Shown: positions 35,585 to 44,166 of the stretch, in pieces
Layout: each line of letters begins with the position of its first letter
How positions within the stretch are numbered: position 1 is the stretch's first letter
Assembly (NCBI GenBank): GCA_963848495.1
Contig: CAWKDV010000004.1
Location: forward strand, 806,001-870,000
DNA: 64,000 nt
DNA from: JAICJR01 sp963848495
GTDB taxonomy: Bacteria; Actinomycetota; Thermoleophilia; Solirubrobacterales; Thermoleophilaceae
Direction: 5' to 3'
The notes under the pieces: generated by a model
Seen by the model: the letters and a program-made list of their open reading frames with translations, nothing else
Database searches by the model: none
What the model was told of the DNA's origin: nothing
Made by a program: the position numbers and the translations under genes

Positions 35585-36535
35585 ATGTTTGCGCGGCTGA
35601 CCGCTTTGACAGCCCTGATCGCGCTCGCCGTCGCCGGCTGCGGCGGCAGCAGCGGCAAGAGCTCACCCGAGCCGGTGCGGCTCGCGCTCGACTTCACGCC
35701 GAACGCCGTGCACGCCGGGATCTACGCGGCGGTGAGCAGGGGGCTCGACAAGAAGCACGGGGTCCACCTGATCGTCCGCGCGCCCTCGGCCTCCACCGAT
35801 TCGCTCACCCTGCTCGCCTCGGGGCGCGCCGATCTGTCGATCGTGGACATCCACGACCTCGGCCTCGCGCGCGAGAAGGGCGAGGACCTGGTGGGCCTCG
35901 GAGAGCTGGTCACGCACCCGCTGGCGGCCGTGATCGCACGCGAGCCGGTGACCCGCCCGCGCGACCTCGAGGGGCGCCGCGTGGGCGTCAGCGGGCTGCC
36001 CTCCGACATCGCGGTGCTGAAGTCGGTCGTGCAGGGCGACGGCGGCGATTACGCCCGCGTGAAGACCGTCACGATCGGCTTCAGCGCGGTGCCGAGCCTG
36101 GTCGCCGGCAAGGTCGACGCCGCCACCGCCTTCTGGAACGCCGAGGGCGTGACGCTCCAGCAGCGCGGCGTGAAGACGCACGACTTCCGCGTGGACCAGT
36201 TCGGCGCGCCCGCCTATCCGGAGCTCGTGATCGTGACCAAGCGCAGCACGCTGAACGCCAAGCGGCCGCTGATCGAGAAGACGCTGGCGGCGCTGGCGGA
36301 CGGCGCCCAGGCGGCGAAGGCCGATCCCGCGATCGCGCTGGGCCCGCTCGTGGCCGCCTCGGGCGCCGACCCGGGGCTGATGCGCGCGGAGCTCGCCGCC
36401 GTCCAGCCGGTGCTCTCGCCGGATCTGAAGCTCAACCGAGCCACCCTGGACGCCTGGGCCGACTTCGACGTGCGCTTCGGCATCCTCAAGACGCGCCCCG
36501 ACGTGGCGCAGGCGTTCGACTTCGGCCTCACCTGA
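35585..36535 (+). CDS. THI5/NMT1-like ABC substrate-binding lipoprotein
   Basis: A 316-residue protein with a lipoprotein signal (ALTALIALAVAGCGGSS, lipobox AGC). The mature part opens with RLALDFTPNAVHAGIYAA, the signature of pyrimidine-precursor (ThiY/THI5-like) binding proteins, followed by GRADLSIVDIHDLGLAR and GRRVGVSGLPSD. It would bind a small aromatic or thiamine-related solute outside the membrane for an ABC importer. No permease or ATPase gene follows; the next gene is a Nudix hydrolase. Substrate is inferred from family only. Divergent from cofGH. Confidence 0.85.
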   Translation: MFARLTALTALIALAVAGCGGSSGKSSPEPVRLALDFTPNAVHAGIYAAVSRGLDKKHGVHLIVRAPSASTDSLTLLASGRADLSIVDIHDLGLAREKGEDLVGLGELVTHPLAAVIAREPVTRPRDLEGRRVGVSGLPSDIAVLKSVVQGDGGDYARVKTVTIGFSAVPSLVAGKVDAATAFWNAEGVTLQQRGVKTHDFRVDQFGAPAYPELVIVTKRSTLNAKRPLIEKTLAALADGAQAAKADPAIALGPLVAASGADPGLMRAELAAVQPVLSPDLKLNRATLDAWADFDVRFGILKTRPDVAQAFDFGLT

Positions 36536-36560
36536 GACGCCTGCAAGGCTTTCCAGCGCC

Positions 36561-37295
36561 GTGATCCGCTACACCGCTGACCTTCGGACCAGGCTGCGAG
36601 CGAGTCTGGCTGCGCATCAGCGCCGCGAGCACGCGCTCGAGGGGCGCCGCCACGCGGCTGTCGCAGTGGTGCTCGTCGACAGCGACGCCAAGCGTCACGA
36701 CGGCGACCCGATCAAAGCTCGGGACATCGACATGTCCGTCGTGCCGGGAGCTCCGCAGGGCGCCGAGGGCCGACCGCTCGACGGCCGCATGGTCGGCGTC
36801 GCCGGCGGAGCCGCGTTCCTGCTGTGCCGGCGCGCGTCGCGGCTGAGCCGGCACGCCGGCCAGTGGGCACTTCCCGGCGGGCGCATCGACGAAGGTGAAA
36901 CACCCCTCGACGCCGCGCTGCGTGAACTCGACGAGGAGCTCGGCCTGCGGCTGGACCCAGGCAGCGTCATCGGCTGGCTCGACGACTACCCGACGCGCTC
37001 GGGCTACGTCATGACGCCGGTCGTGCTCTGGGGCGGCAAGGATCCCCAGGTCCATCCGGCGCCCGAGGAGGTGCTCGCGGTCTACCGCATCGGCCTCCAG
37101 GCGCTCAGCGACAGCCAGCCACGCTTCATCTCGATTCCGGAGAGCGACCGGCCGGTCCTGCAACTGCCCCTCGGCAACGACCTCATCCACGCGCCAACCG
37201 CGGCGATCCTCTACCAGCTGCGCCAGGTCGGCCTGCACGGCCGATCGGGCGAGCGCGTCGACCACCTCGAGCAACCTGTCTTCGCCTGGCGCTGA
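36561..37295 (+). CDS. Nudix hydrolase (CoA pyrophosphatase-like)
   Basis: A 244-residue protein with a full Nudix box at about 106-129: GGRIDEGETPLDAALRELDE followed by ELGL, with all the required Gly, Glu and Arg residues. The preceding block FLLCRRASRLSRHAGQWALP resembles the CoA-pyrophosphatase (NudL/NUDT7) subgroup. These cleave nucleoside diphosphates linked to another moiety. GTG start. A hairpin just downstream probably ends its transcript. Confidence 0.85.
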   Translation: MIRYTADLRTRLRASLAAHQRREHALEGRRHAAVAVVLVDSDAKRHDGDPIKARDIDMSVVPGAPQGAEGRPLDGRMVGVAGGAAFLLCRRASRLSRHAGQWALPGGRIDEGETPLDAALRELDEELGLRLDPGSVIGWLDDYPTRSGYVMTPVVLWGGKDPQVHPAPEEVLAVYRIGLQALSDSQPRFISIPESDRPVLQLPLGNDLIHAPTAAILYQLRQVGLHGRSGERVDHLEQPVFAWR

Positions 37296-37311
37296 CAGGC
37301 GGTATAAAGGA

Positions 37312-37332
37312 ACCCCGCTGTGGAAGCGGGGC
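37312..37332 (+). terminator. Hairpin after Nudix gene
   Basis: CCCCGC (37313-37318) pairs with GCGGGG (37326-37331) around TGTGGAA, 17 bp after the Nudix stop codon. No strong T run follows, so termination strength is uncertain. Confidence 0.45.
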
Positions 37333-37360
37333 TCCATCGGCTTCGTGTCTGGTTGAAACG

Positions 37361-37621
37361 GTGGCTGAAACTCGCATCGCGCTATCGATTCCGGGCGGCT
37401 TCCGGCATCGCCGCCGGTCGAGACGCGATCGTCTGGCTCGGACGCTGCGCCGCAAACGGACGTCTGCCAGGGCGCGCTTCCGACCACGGCTGATCCTCCC
37501 TCGTGCGATGCGCTCCGTGCGCGTGACGGTCACCTGGCAGGAGAGGGGAATCCGGAGGGTCCGAGTCGAGTATCTGAGGCCTCACCTGCTTCGGCGCCTG
37601 ATCGAATCCGCAAGGCGATAG
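37361..37621 (+). CDS. Possible small Arg-rich protein
   Basis: An 86-codon GTG-started frame filling most of the gap 37296-37638. It is extremely arginine-rich (RHRRRSRRDRLARTLRRKR) and matches no family I know. Its second half (VRVTVTWQERGIRRVRVEYL) reads like a plausible strand-rich segment. It could be a spurious GC-rich frame; nothing else is visible in this gap. Confidence 0.25.
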   Translation: MAETRIALSIPGGFRHRRRSRRDRLARTLRRKRTSARARFRPRLILPRAMRSVRVTVTWQERGIRRVRVEYLRPHLLRRLIESARR

Positions 37622-37638
37622 GCGGATCGGGGCGCCTC

Positions 37639-38277
37639 CTAGAGCAGCCGCCGCTCGGCGGCCCAGCGGGTGAGCTCGTGCCTGGTCGAGAGCTGCAGCT
37701 TGTGCAGCACGGCCGACACGTGCGCCTCCACGGTCTTGGGTGAGATCCCGAGCCGCCGGGCGATCTCCTTGTACATGTAGCCGCGGGCGATGTGCTGGAG
37801 CACCTCGCGCTCCCGCGGTGTGAGCTGGTCGAGGCCGGCGTCCGACTCGGGCGCCGGCGCGTCGCCCGCGAACGCGTCCAGGACGAAGCCCGCCAGGCGC
37901 GGTGAGAAGACGGCGTCGCCCTCGTTCACGCGCCGCACCGCGTCGGCCAGCTCGTCGCTCGAGATCGTCTTGGTCACGTAGCCGCGCGCGCCCGCGCGGA
38001 TCACCGCTATCACGTCTTCGGCGGCGTCCGACACCGACAGCGCCAGGAAGCGCGTGTCCGGCCGCTCCGGCGCCACGCGCCTGATCACCTCCACCCCGCC
38101 GCCGTCCGGCATGTGCACGTCGAGCAGCACGACGTCGGGCGAGCCCTCGAGGATGGTGCGCACCGCCTCGTCCACCGTGGCGGCGTCGCCCACGATCTCT
38201 ACCTTCCCCTCGAGCTCCGAGCGCACGCCTGCGCGGAAGAGCTGGTGGTCGTCGACGATGACGACGCTGGGCCTCAT
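37639..38277 (-). CDS. NarL/LuxR-family response regulator
   Basis: A 212-residue response regulator. The receiver domain has VVIVDDHQLFRAG (acidic pocket), VVLLDVHMPDGGG with the phospho-acceptor Asp near 54, and GARGYVTKTIS with the conserved Lys. The C-terminal HTH is LTPREREVLQHIARGYMYKE and ISPKTVEAHVSAVLHKLQL. Its ATG overlaps the stop of the upstream kinase gene (ATGA), so this is a coupled two-component pair. Confidence 0.93.
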   Translation of the reverse strand: MRPSVVIVDDHQLFRAGVRSELEGKVEIVGDAATVDEAVRTILEGSPDVVLLDVHMPDGGGVEVIRRVAPERPDTRFLALSVSDAAEDVIAVIRAGARGYVTKTISSDELADAVRRVNEGDAVFSPRLAGFVLDAFAGDAPAPESDAGLDQLTPREREVLQHIARGYMYKEIARRLGISPKTVEAHVSAVLHKLQLSTRHELTRWAAERRLL

Positions 38278-39488
38278 CGCTCGAGCCTCAGCTCCACCTC
38301 GGTGCCGCCACCTTCGGCGGTGCGGATCGTCGCCTGCCCGCCGTGACGTTCCATCCGCCCGATGATCGACTCCCGCACGCCCCGGCGGTCCGGGGGAATG
38401 GCGCCGACGTCGAACCCCGGGCCGCGGTCCCGGACGAAGACCTCGACGCGCGCCGGCCCCGCTTCGGCGTACACGTCCACCGGCGAGCCGCCGCCGAACT
38501 TCGCCGCGTTCACCATCGCCTCCCGCGAGGCCGCGACGACCGCCTCGACCGACGGGTCGAGCGGCACCTCTCCCACGGCCACCACCTCGATCGGAACCCC
38601 GTGCGAGCGCTCGATGTCATCGGCCGCGGCTTCGAGGGCGGTGCCGAGGCTGGTCGTTGCGGCCCCCCGCCCCGAGAGCCAGGTGCGCAGCTCGCGCTCC
38701 TGGCGCCGCGCCAGCGCCGCGACCTCGCGCGGGTCCTCGGCGCGCTTCTGCATCAGCGCCAGCGTCTGGAGCACGGAGTCGTGCAGGTGCGCCGCCATCT
38801 CGGCGCGCTCCTGCGAGCGGATCCGCTCGGCGCGCTCCGCCGACAGGGAGCGAGCCAGCCTGGCGATCCAGGGCGCGAAGATCACGGCGAACCCCACGGC
38901 CACCACCAGCACCGCGAGCACCACGTCGCGCGCTGCGCTGAGCGAGCCGGTGGCCTGGAGGAAGACGATGCCGGCGGCGATCACCAGCGCCACGCCGAGT
39001 CCCGTGCGCGAGATCACGGCTCCGCGCGGGCCGGGCGCCGGGGCGGCGTCGGCCGGCTCGATCGCCTCGCCCTCGTCCTCGCCCACCGCCGCGGCGGACT
39101 GCTTCCAGAGCAGCGCGCCGCCCGCGGCCACCAGCACCAGCGGCCAGACCACGGCGTCCGAGAACCAGATCCCGGTGGCCCGCAGCGCGAGCAGCAGGCT
39201 GAGCAGCAGGAGCCCTGCGCCCAGGCCCACCTCCACCGCGGCGCGGCGCGGCCGCCGCTGCCTGACGGGCGCCTCCCCGCTCTCCGCGGGGATCAGCACG
39301 AGCCCCATCAGGTAGACGAGCACGCCGAAGCCGCCCGCCGCGGCCGCGATCACGAAGGCGATCCGCACGATCAGCGGATCGACTCCGATGTGGCGGGCGA
39401 TGCCGGCGCAGACGCCGCCGATCAGGCGGCGTTCGGGGTCTCGGCGCAAAGCCCGCCGCGCTGGTGCGGCCGACTCCATGACCGCCAT
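38274..39488 (-). CDS. PspC-domain sensor histidine kinase (NarL-partner type)
   Basis: A 404-residue membrane kinase. The N-terminal PspC domain reads RRLIGGVCAGIARHIGVDP followed by IVRIAFVIAAAAGGFGVLVY; further spans lie at about 90-105, 115-130, 165-180 and 190-210. The HisKA_3 dimerisation helix has EMAAHLHDSVLQTLALMQ with the phospho-His, and the ATPase part has VVAASREAMVNAAKFGG and VRDRGPGFD. PspC fused to a kinase suggests envelope-stress sensing. The response regulator follows immediately; two further PspC-type and small membrane genes lie upstream. Confidence 0.9.
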   Translation of the reverse strand: MAVMESAAPARRALRRDPERRLIGGVCAGIARHIGVDPLIVRIAFVIAAAAGGFGVLVYLMGLVLIPAESGEAPVRQRRPRRAAVEVGLGAGLLLLSLLLALRATGIWFSDAVVWPLVLVAAGGALLWKQSAAAVGEDEGEAIEPADAAPAPGPRGAVISRTGLGVALVIAAGIVFLQATGSLSAARDVVLAVLVVAVGFAVIFAPWIARLARSLSAERAERIRSQERAEMAAHLHDSVLQTLALMQKRAEDPREVAALARRQERELRTWLSGRGAATTSLGTALEAAADDIERSHGVPIEVVAVGEVPLDPSVEAVVAASREAMVNAAKFGGGSPVDVYAEAGPARVEVFVRDRGPGFDVGAIPPDRRGVRESIIGRMERHGGQATIRTAEGGGTEVELRLER

Positions 39489-39497
39489 CTTGGCCGA

Positions 39498-39677
39498 TCA
39501 GCCGCGCCGCGTGAGGCCCATCGCCAGCAGCGTCGCGCCCAGCGTGGCGCACACCACCGGGCCGAGCACGGCGAAGCGCAGCCGGATCACGTCGGAGCTG
39601 TCGAGGAGCACCAGCAGCCCGAGGATGGCCACGCCCACGGCGGCGGCCAGCGAGGCGAGGTCGAAGCGGCGCTCCAT
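39498..39677 (-). CDS. Small two-span membrane protein (59 aa)
   Basis: A 59-codon frame between the PspC kinase and the PspC membrane protein. It reads MERRFDLASLAAAVGVAILG, then LLVLLDSSDVIRLRFAVLG and a second hydrophobic span ending MGLTRRG. ATG at 39677, 12 bp after the upstream gene stop; its stop is 9 bp from the kinase start. Two membrane helices and tight operon packing support a real subunit of this envelope-sensing cluster. Function unknown. Confidence 0.7.
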   Translation of the reverse strand: MERRFDLASLAAAVGVAILGLLVLLDSSDVIRLRFAVLGPVVCATLGATLLAMGLTRRG

Positions 39678-39689
39678 CAGGTCATCCTC

Positions 39690-40808
39690 CTAGCGCGTGG
39701 CATCGCTCACCTCGCAGCCGCTGTTGGTCTGGCCGGCCAGCTTCGCGCGGAAGTAGAAGCGGTGGCGAGGGCCGAAGCCGTCCTCGCGCGTGTGGCTGAT
39801 CAGCACCTGCCCCATGCCCACGCGCGCGTCGAGCACCACCCGCGGGTTCAGCCCTGCGGTGGTGGGCTGGTCGCTCCAGTCGACGTCGAGGCCGCCGTTG
39901 GAGCGGTCGAACGACTGCACCTGGCCGATGCCGATCTTCGCGTGGCTCGCCACGCAGACGTTGCTCGGCACCACCAGCACCGCCTGGCCCACGCCGACCC
40001 TGAGCTTCAGCGGATGGTCGCCCGCCGTCAGGTGCGCATCGCGCAGGTCCACGGTCAGGCGGCCGGCGCCGACGCGGTAGCTGTTGCGCACCTGGTCGGG
40101 AGAGACCGGCCTGTACTCGCGGTCGCCGGCGCCGCCGTGCAGGTCGATCCCGGCGGCCTCGACCACGCCCACCGGCACGGCCAGCGCCAGCGCGGGCACG
40201 ATCAGCCAGCGCGCGCTGCGCGTGGTGAAGGCGGCGACGGCCAGCGCGGCGCCGGCGCCGATCACGGCGATCGCCGCGACCGTGCCGTTGCCCGTGCCGG
40301 CGAGCCAGGCGCCGCCCGCGGCGATCACGGCGCTGGCTGCCAGTACGAGCAGCGCGAGCAGCAGCCTCTGACCGGCGTTGCGCACGTCGCCGCCGCTAGA
40401 GCGGTCGGCCGCGATCAGGAACCAGACGCCGAGGCCGAGCACCAGCAGCAGGCCGAGCGGCCAGGCGAACCAGAGGTGGAACGGCCCGTGCGAGAGGATC
40501 GACCCGGCGGCCACCACCAGCAGCACCACGCCGACGATCGCCAGCCCGCGCTGCCCCAGGCCGCGCCCCTCCGCGCTGCTGTTCTCGTCCGGCACGAGGA
40601 AGATCGCCGCCAGGTAGAGCAGCAGGCCGGCGCCGCCGAACAGCACGAGCGCGACGGCGCCGATCCTGAACAGCACCGGGTCGACGTCGAAGTAACGGCC
40701 GAGGCCGCCGCAGACGCCCGCGACCACGCGGTCCTCGCGGCTGCGGACGAGGCGCCGCGGCTGCGGCGCCTGGTCCTGCACCTGTGTGGGCTCTTCGCTG
40801 CCGTCCAT
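39690..40808 (-). CDS. PspC-domain membrane protein with LiaF-like C-terminus
   Basis: About 372 residues. PspC domain near residues 20-75: RRLVRSREDRVVAGVCGGLG, RIGAVALVLFGGAGLLLYL, followed by several further spans. The C-terminal 120 residues are a beta-rich soluble part (YRVGAGRLTVDLRDAHL, KLRVGVGQAVLVVPSNVCV, GMGQVLISHTREDGF) like the cell-wall-stress LiaF/DUF2154 domain. Such proteins restrain a cognate kinase until the envelope is disturbed. First gene of the four-gene PspC operon that ends with the two-component pair. Confidence 0.85.
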   Translation of the reverse strand: MDGSEEPTQVQDQAPQPRRLVRSREDRVVAGVCGGLGRYFDVDPVLFRIGAVALVLFGGAGLLLYLAAIFLVPDENSSAEGRGLGQRGLAIVGVVLLVVAAGSILSHGPFHLWFAWPLGLLLVLGLGVWFLIAADRSSGGDVRNAGQRLLLALLVLAASAVIAAGGAWLAGTGNGTVAAIAVIGAGAALAVAAFTTRSARWLIVPALALAVPVGVVEAAGIDLHGGAGDREYRPVSPDQVRNSYRVGAGRLTVDLRDAHLTAGDHPLKLRVGVGQAVLVVPSNVCVASHAKIGIGQVQSFDRSNGGLDVDWSDQPTTAGLNPRVVLDARVGMGQVLISHTREDGFGPRHRFYFRAKLAGQTNSGCEVSDATR

Positions 40809-40903
40809 GTCCTGCTCCGATCGCTTTTGGTGTGCTTGCAGGAACAGGGTCGACCCTGAGCGTCCCGGCCACAATTGGGAATTGCCCCTAGGGGGCGGCA
40901 GGG

Positions 40904-42655
40904 CTACGGCCGCTGGGCGGCTGCGAGCGGAGCGCCCCGCCCCAGCGCGGGCGCGCGGCCCAGCACGCGGCAGAGGGCCTCGACCACGTCGGGGTCGAAC
41001 TGCGTGCCGGCGTGCTTGCGCAGCTCCTGGATGGCGAAGGCCTGGCCGGGAGCGCGCCGGTAGGGACGGTCGGAGGTCATCGCCTCGTAGGCGTCGGCCA
41101 CGAGGATGATGCGCGACTCGAACGGGATCTCATCGCCGGCGAGCCCGTCGGGATAGCCGTGGCCGTCGATGCGCTCATGGTGGTGGCGCACCCACTCGGC
41201 CTCCACCGGGAGGTCTGCGGAGGCCACGATCTCGTGTCCGAGGATCACGTGCTCCTTCATCACCTCGAACTCCTCTTCGGTGAGCCTCGCGGGCTTGTTG
41301 AGGATCGCGTCCGGCACGCCGATCTTGCCCACGTCGTGGAGCAGGCCGGCAAGCCGCAGGCGCGTGCTCCGCTCACGGTCGAGCCCGACCTCGGCCGCGA
41401 TCAGGGCGCAGAGCTGCGACACGGTCTGGCAGTGGCTGCGCGTGTACGAGTCCTTCGCGTCCACCGCGCGGGCAAGTGCGTTGGCGAGCGTACGGCGCTG
41501 GCGGCCGTCGCCGTCGCCCACGAGCTCCACGGCCACCTCGGGGGTGAAGACGGCGGCGGACTGGTGGAGCGTCTTGGCGGCCATGAGCGCCAGGTCCGCG
41601 TCGCGGATCAGGCTCTCGCGCCGGCGCAGCTCGAGCGCCTCGGCGATGCCCGCTGTGACCAAGATCGGCAGCTCGCGGTTGGTGAGCAGCTGCTCCACCC
41701 GCTGGGCGAACTCGAGCGCGCCCCAGGCGCGCGTGTCGGTCAGAAGCACCGCGAAGTGATCGCCGGCGATCCGGTACGCACAGTCGGCGCCCCGGCCGGC
41801 CTGGAGCAGCGCCTCGGCGACCGAGCAGAGCCGCTCGTCGCCGGCCCGGTGGCCCTCGCTCTCGTTCACGACCTTCAGCTCTTCGAGGTCGATCATCACG
41901 AGGGCGAGCGGCAGGCCGGTGCGCGCCACCTGCTGCAGCTCGCGTCCGACGTCCTCCTGAAAGGCGCGCTGGTTGCGCAGCCCGGTCAGCGGGTCGCTGA
42001 GAGCCAGCTCGGCCAGCCGGTGCAGCTCGGCGGCCTCGAGGCGGCGCCTGAAGCGGATTGCCAGCACGCCGAGCGAGCCGAGCAGCAGGAGACCGGTGCC
42101 GAAGGCGACGGCCATCGCGTCACGCGCGTAGACCTCGTCGCCGCGGAGCTTGGCGCTCGCCGCGAGCGACCGCTGCGTCGCCAGCTTCGCCTTGGCGAAC
42201 ACCTCGCTCTCGAAGTCGTCGAAGATCGGGTCGGCCACGTCGTGGTCGATCTGCAGCACGAGCCGTGGCCTGTTCGCGTCCACGGCGTCGAACATGCGCC
42301 TGATCGCGCCCTCGTAGCGGGCGTGATCGCCGAGCAGGTGGTTGGCGGTAGGCAGGTCGTAGTGCTCGAGCTTCTCGAGGTCGGCGACCACCGCCTGCTC
42401 GGCGTTGGCGTGCCGGGCCCGCACGTCGGGCCCGGGCTCGAGCCGGTACTTGCGCTCTAGCGACTCCTCCTGGCCCACCCAGAAGCGCATGTCCTGGTAG
42501 AGCGTGCCGGCGCGGCTCTTGGTGTCGACGGCCTTCGACTCGCGCGCGATGCGGCCCTGCGTCATGAGAGAGAAGCCGGTGAGGAAGCAGAGCACGGCGA
42601 GGAGCCCGACCATGCTCGCTCGCAGAGCCCATCTGTCTCGCTTGGACGCCCCCAT
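40904..42655 (-). CDS. Membrane GGDEF/HD-GYP protein with degenerate GGDEF motif
   Basis: A 583-residue protein with two membrane spans (near 14-32 and 184-201) enclosing an extracellular sensor region. A GGDEF domain follows (LSDPLTGLRNQRAFQEDV); its active site reads AGDER instead of GGDEF, so cyclase activity is doubtful. The C-terminal HD-GYP domain is intact: LLHDVGKIGVPDAIL, HVILGHEIV, HHHERIDGHGYPDGL. It probably hydrolyses cyclic-di-GMP, with the GGDEF part as regulator. A single gene; the cell is flagellated, so it may influence motility. Confidence 0.92.
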   Translation of the reverse strand: MGASKRDRWALRASMVGLLAVLCFLTGFSLMTQGRIARESKAVDTKSRAGTLYQDMRFWVGQEESLERKYRLEPGPDVRARHANAEQAVVADLEKLEHYDLPTANHLLGDHARYEGAIRRMFDAVDANRPRLVLQIDHDVADPIFDDFESEVFAKAKLATQRSLAASAKLRGDEVYARDAMAVAFGTGLLLLGSLGVLAIRFRRRLEAAELHRLAELALSDPLTGLRNQRAFQEDVGRELQQVARTGLPLALVMIDLEELKVVNESEGHRAGDERLCSVAEALLQAGRGADCAYRIAGDHFAVLLTDTRAWGALEFAQRVEQLLTNRELPILVTAGIAEALELRRRESLIRDADLALMAAKTLHQSAAVFTPEVAVELVGDGDGRQRRTLANALARAVDAKDSYTRSHCQTVSQLCALIAAEVGLDRERSTRLRLAGLLHDVGKIGVPDAILNKPARLTEEEFEVMKEHVILGHEIVASADLPVEAEWVRHHHERIDGHGYPDGLAGDEIPFESRIILVADAYEAMTSDRPYRRAPGQAFAIQELRKHAGTQFDPDVVEALCRVLGRAPALGRGAPLAAAQRP

Positions 42656-42697
42656 CGCCCCCGTTTAATCGACGGGAACTGAGCTTTGATGAGGAAA

Positions 42698-43441
42698 CTA
42701 GCCGCGAATCAGGCGCGTCAGCCCAGGCAGCCCGTATCGCAGCCGGGGGACTACGCCCCAGGGTCGCGGCACCGCCACTTCCGCGCGGCCCCCCGGGCCG
42801 GCGCGCACGATCGCATCGGCCACCTTGTCGGGCGTCGACACGAGCCATCTGGTGCGGGCGCTCCGCTTGAGCGCGGCCTGCGGGAAGCCCTCCGTGCTGA
42901 CGAAGCCGGGGAGCACGAGCCCCACGTGGACGCCTGCCGCCTTCTCCTCGAATCGCAGGGCCTCGGTCCATCCCGCGAGCGCGAACTTGGAGGCCGAATA
43001 GGCGCCCGAGTCGGCCCGGGCCACGCGGGCCGCGATCGACGAGACGTTGACCAGCGAGCTCGGAGCCGAGGCTCGCAGCAGCGGCAGCAGCGCCTCCGTG
43101 AGTCGCACCACCGCGTCGAAGTTGACGTCCATCGTGCGGCGCACGTTCTCGTAACCGCCTTCGCCGAAGGTCGCGTGCCAGCTCGAGCCGGCGTTGTTCA
43201 CGAGCAGGTCGAGCCGGCCGCCCCAGAGCTCCTCCACGCGCGCGCGCACGCGCTCGGGAGCGTCGGCCGCGGTGAGGTCCACGGCCACGTACTCCGCGCC
43301 CAGCTCCGGCGCGAGCTTCTGCAGCCGCTCCTCGCGGCGCGCCACCAGCAGGAGGCGCCAGCCGTCGCGCGCCAGGCGCTTGGCGGTCTGCTCGCCGATG
43401 CCGCTCGAGGAGCCGGTGACGATCGCCGTCCGCTCGCTCAT
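42698..43441 (-). CDS. Short-chain dehydrogenase/reductase
   Basis: A 247-residue classical SDR. TAIVTGSSSGIGEQTAKRLA is the cofactor motif, LDLLVNNAGSSW the NNAG block, and VNVSSIAARVARADSGAYSA plus SKFAL hold the Ser-Tyr-Lys set. RRE after the second strand (LLVARREERL) favours NADP. ATG at 43441 overlaps the stop of the frameshifted upstream gene (ATGA). Substrate unknown. Confidence 0.88.
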   Translation of the reverse strand: MSERTAIVTGSSSGIGEQTAKRLARDGWRLLLVARREERLQKLAPELGAEYVAVDLTAADAPERVRARVEELWGGRLDLLVNNAGSSWHATFGEGGYENVRRTMDVNFDAVVRLTEALLPLLRASAPSSLVNVSSIAARVARADSGAYSASKFALAGWTEALRFEEKAAGVHVGLVLPGFVSTEGFPQAALKRSARTRWLVSTPDKVADAIVRAGPGGRAEVAVPRPWGVVPRLRYGLPGLTRLIRG

Positions 43442-43765
43442 GCCGCCACCAGCCGGTCCACCAGCGCCCCCATCTCGCGCGCCATGCGCGAGCGCGGCAC
43501 CACGAGATCGAAGCCGGCCTCCTCCGCGCGCGTGCGCGTGTCCTGGTCCACGTGCGAGTAGAAGCCGAGCGTCGGCACGCCGCTGCCGGCGACCCTCTCC
43601 GGATCGAGAGTCGCCGCGCGTCAGGTCGACGACGAGCACGTCCGCCTCCTCGCGCGGCGCGTCCTCGTCCCCATAGACCGCGACCTCATGCCCGGCGGCC
43701 GCTAGACCGCCCTGCACCTTCGAGCCGAACAGCAGGTCCCGGCAGAGCAGCGCGACCCGCGCCAC
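43438..43765 (-). pseudogene. Receiver-like small protein, one frameshift
   Basis: The first frame reads ARVALLCRDLLFGSKVQGGL, AAAGHEVAVYGDED and ADVLVVDLTRGD. After an extra base near 43605 the next frame continues SGVPTLGFYSHVDQDTRTRA, GFDLVVPRSRMAREMG and LVDRLVAA. The total (about 108 residues) has the alternating strand-helix pattern of a receiver or flavodoxin-like domain, with Asp in VVDLTRGD where a receiver would have its phospho-Asp. GTG 43765 overlaps the upstream stop and the end overlaps the SDR start, so three genes are packed as one operon. Confidence 0.6.
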
Positions 43766-44124
43766 TACTGGTGCCGCCGGCGGGCGAACTCGCGCCGCAC
43801 CGACTCCGGCCGGCCCCACATCTGCACCACCTCGACGCGCCCCGAGCGGGCGTCGCGCGCAATCAGCTCGCCCTCGATCCCCTCGAGGTCGAGCAGCCCG
43901 AGCGTGCCGCTCACGGTCTCGGGCGCGGCAGCGTGCCCGAACTCGTGCGCAACCTGCAGCCGCCAGTGCCAGTCCGCCTTCGAGTAGGGCTGAGCGTTGA
44001 TCTGGACGAGGATCGTGGCCGCCTCGATGTAGCGCTCCTCGTCGAAGATGCGCAGGTCCATCGTGAGATGGGTCCAGTCGGGCGGGAGCGTGTCGACGAT
44101 CGCCTGAAAGTCCTCTGCCAGCAC
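43765..44124 (-). CDS. Hypothetical 119-aa protein
   Basis: Unknown family. The sequence AIVDTLPPDWTHLTMDLRIF is followed by IEAATILVQINAQPYSKADW, RLQVAHEFGHAAAPETV and VEVVQMWGRPESVRREFARR. It contains HEFGH, which resembles part of a zinc-peptidase HExxH motif but lacks the Glu-x-x-His spacing, so no protease role is claimed. GTG start at 44124, 42 bp from the divergent YgfZ-like gene. First gene of an operon with the receiver-like gene and the SDR. Confidence 0.6.
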   Translation of the reverse strand: MLAEDFQAIVDTLPPDWTHLTMDLRIFDEERYIEAATILVQINAQPYSKADWHWRLQVAHEFGHAAAPETVSGTLGLLDLEGIEGELIARDARSGRVEVVQMWGRPESVRREFARRRHQ

Positions 44125-44166
44125 GGCGCGAACTGTACCTGCGACCACGTTCGTACAATCGAACCC

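Noticed and set aside
43765..44124. Zinc protease from the HEFGH string
   Set aside because: The His-Glu-x-x-His spacing is not met, and no third ligand or protease fold pattern is visible.
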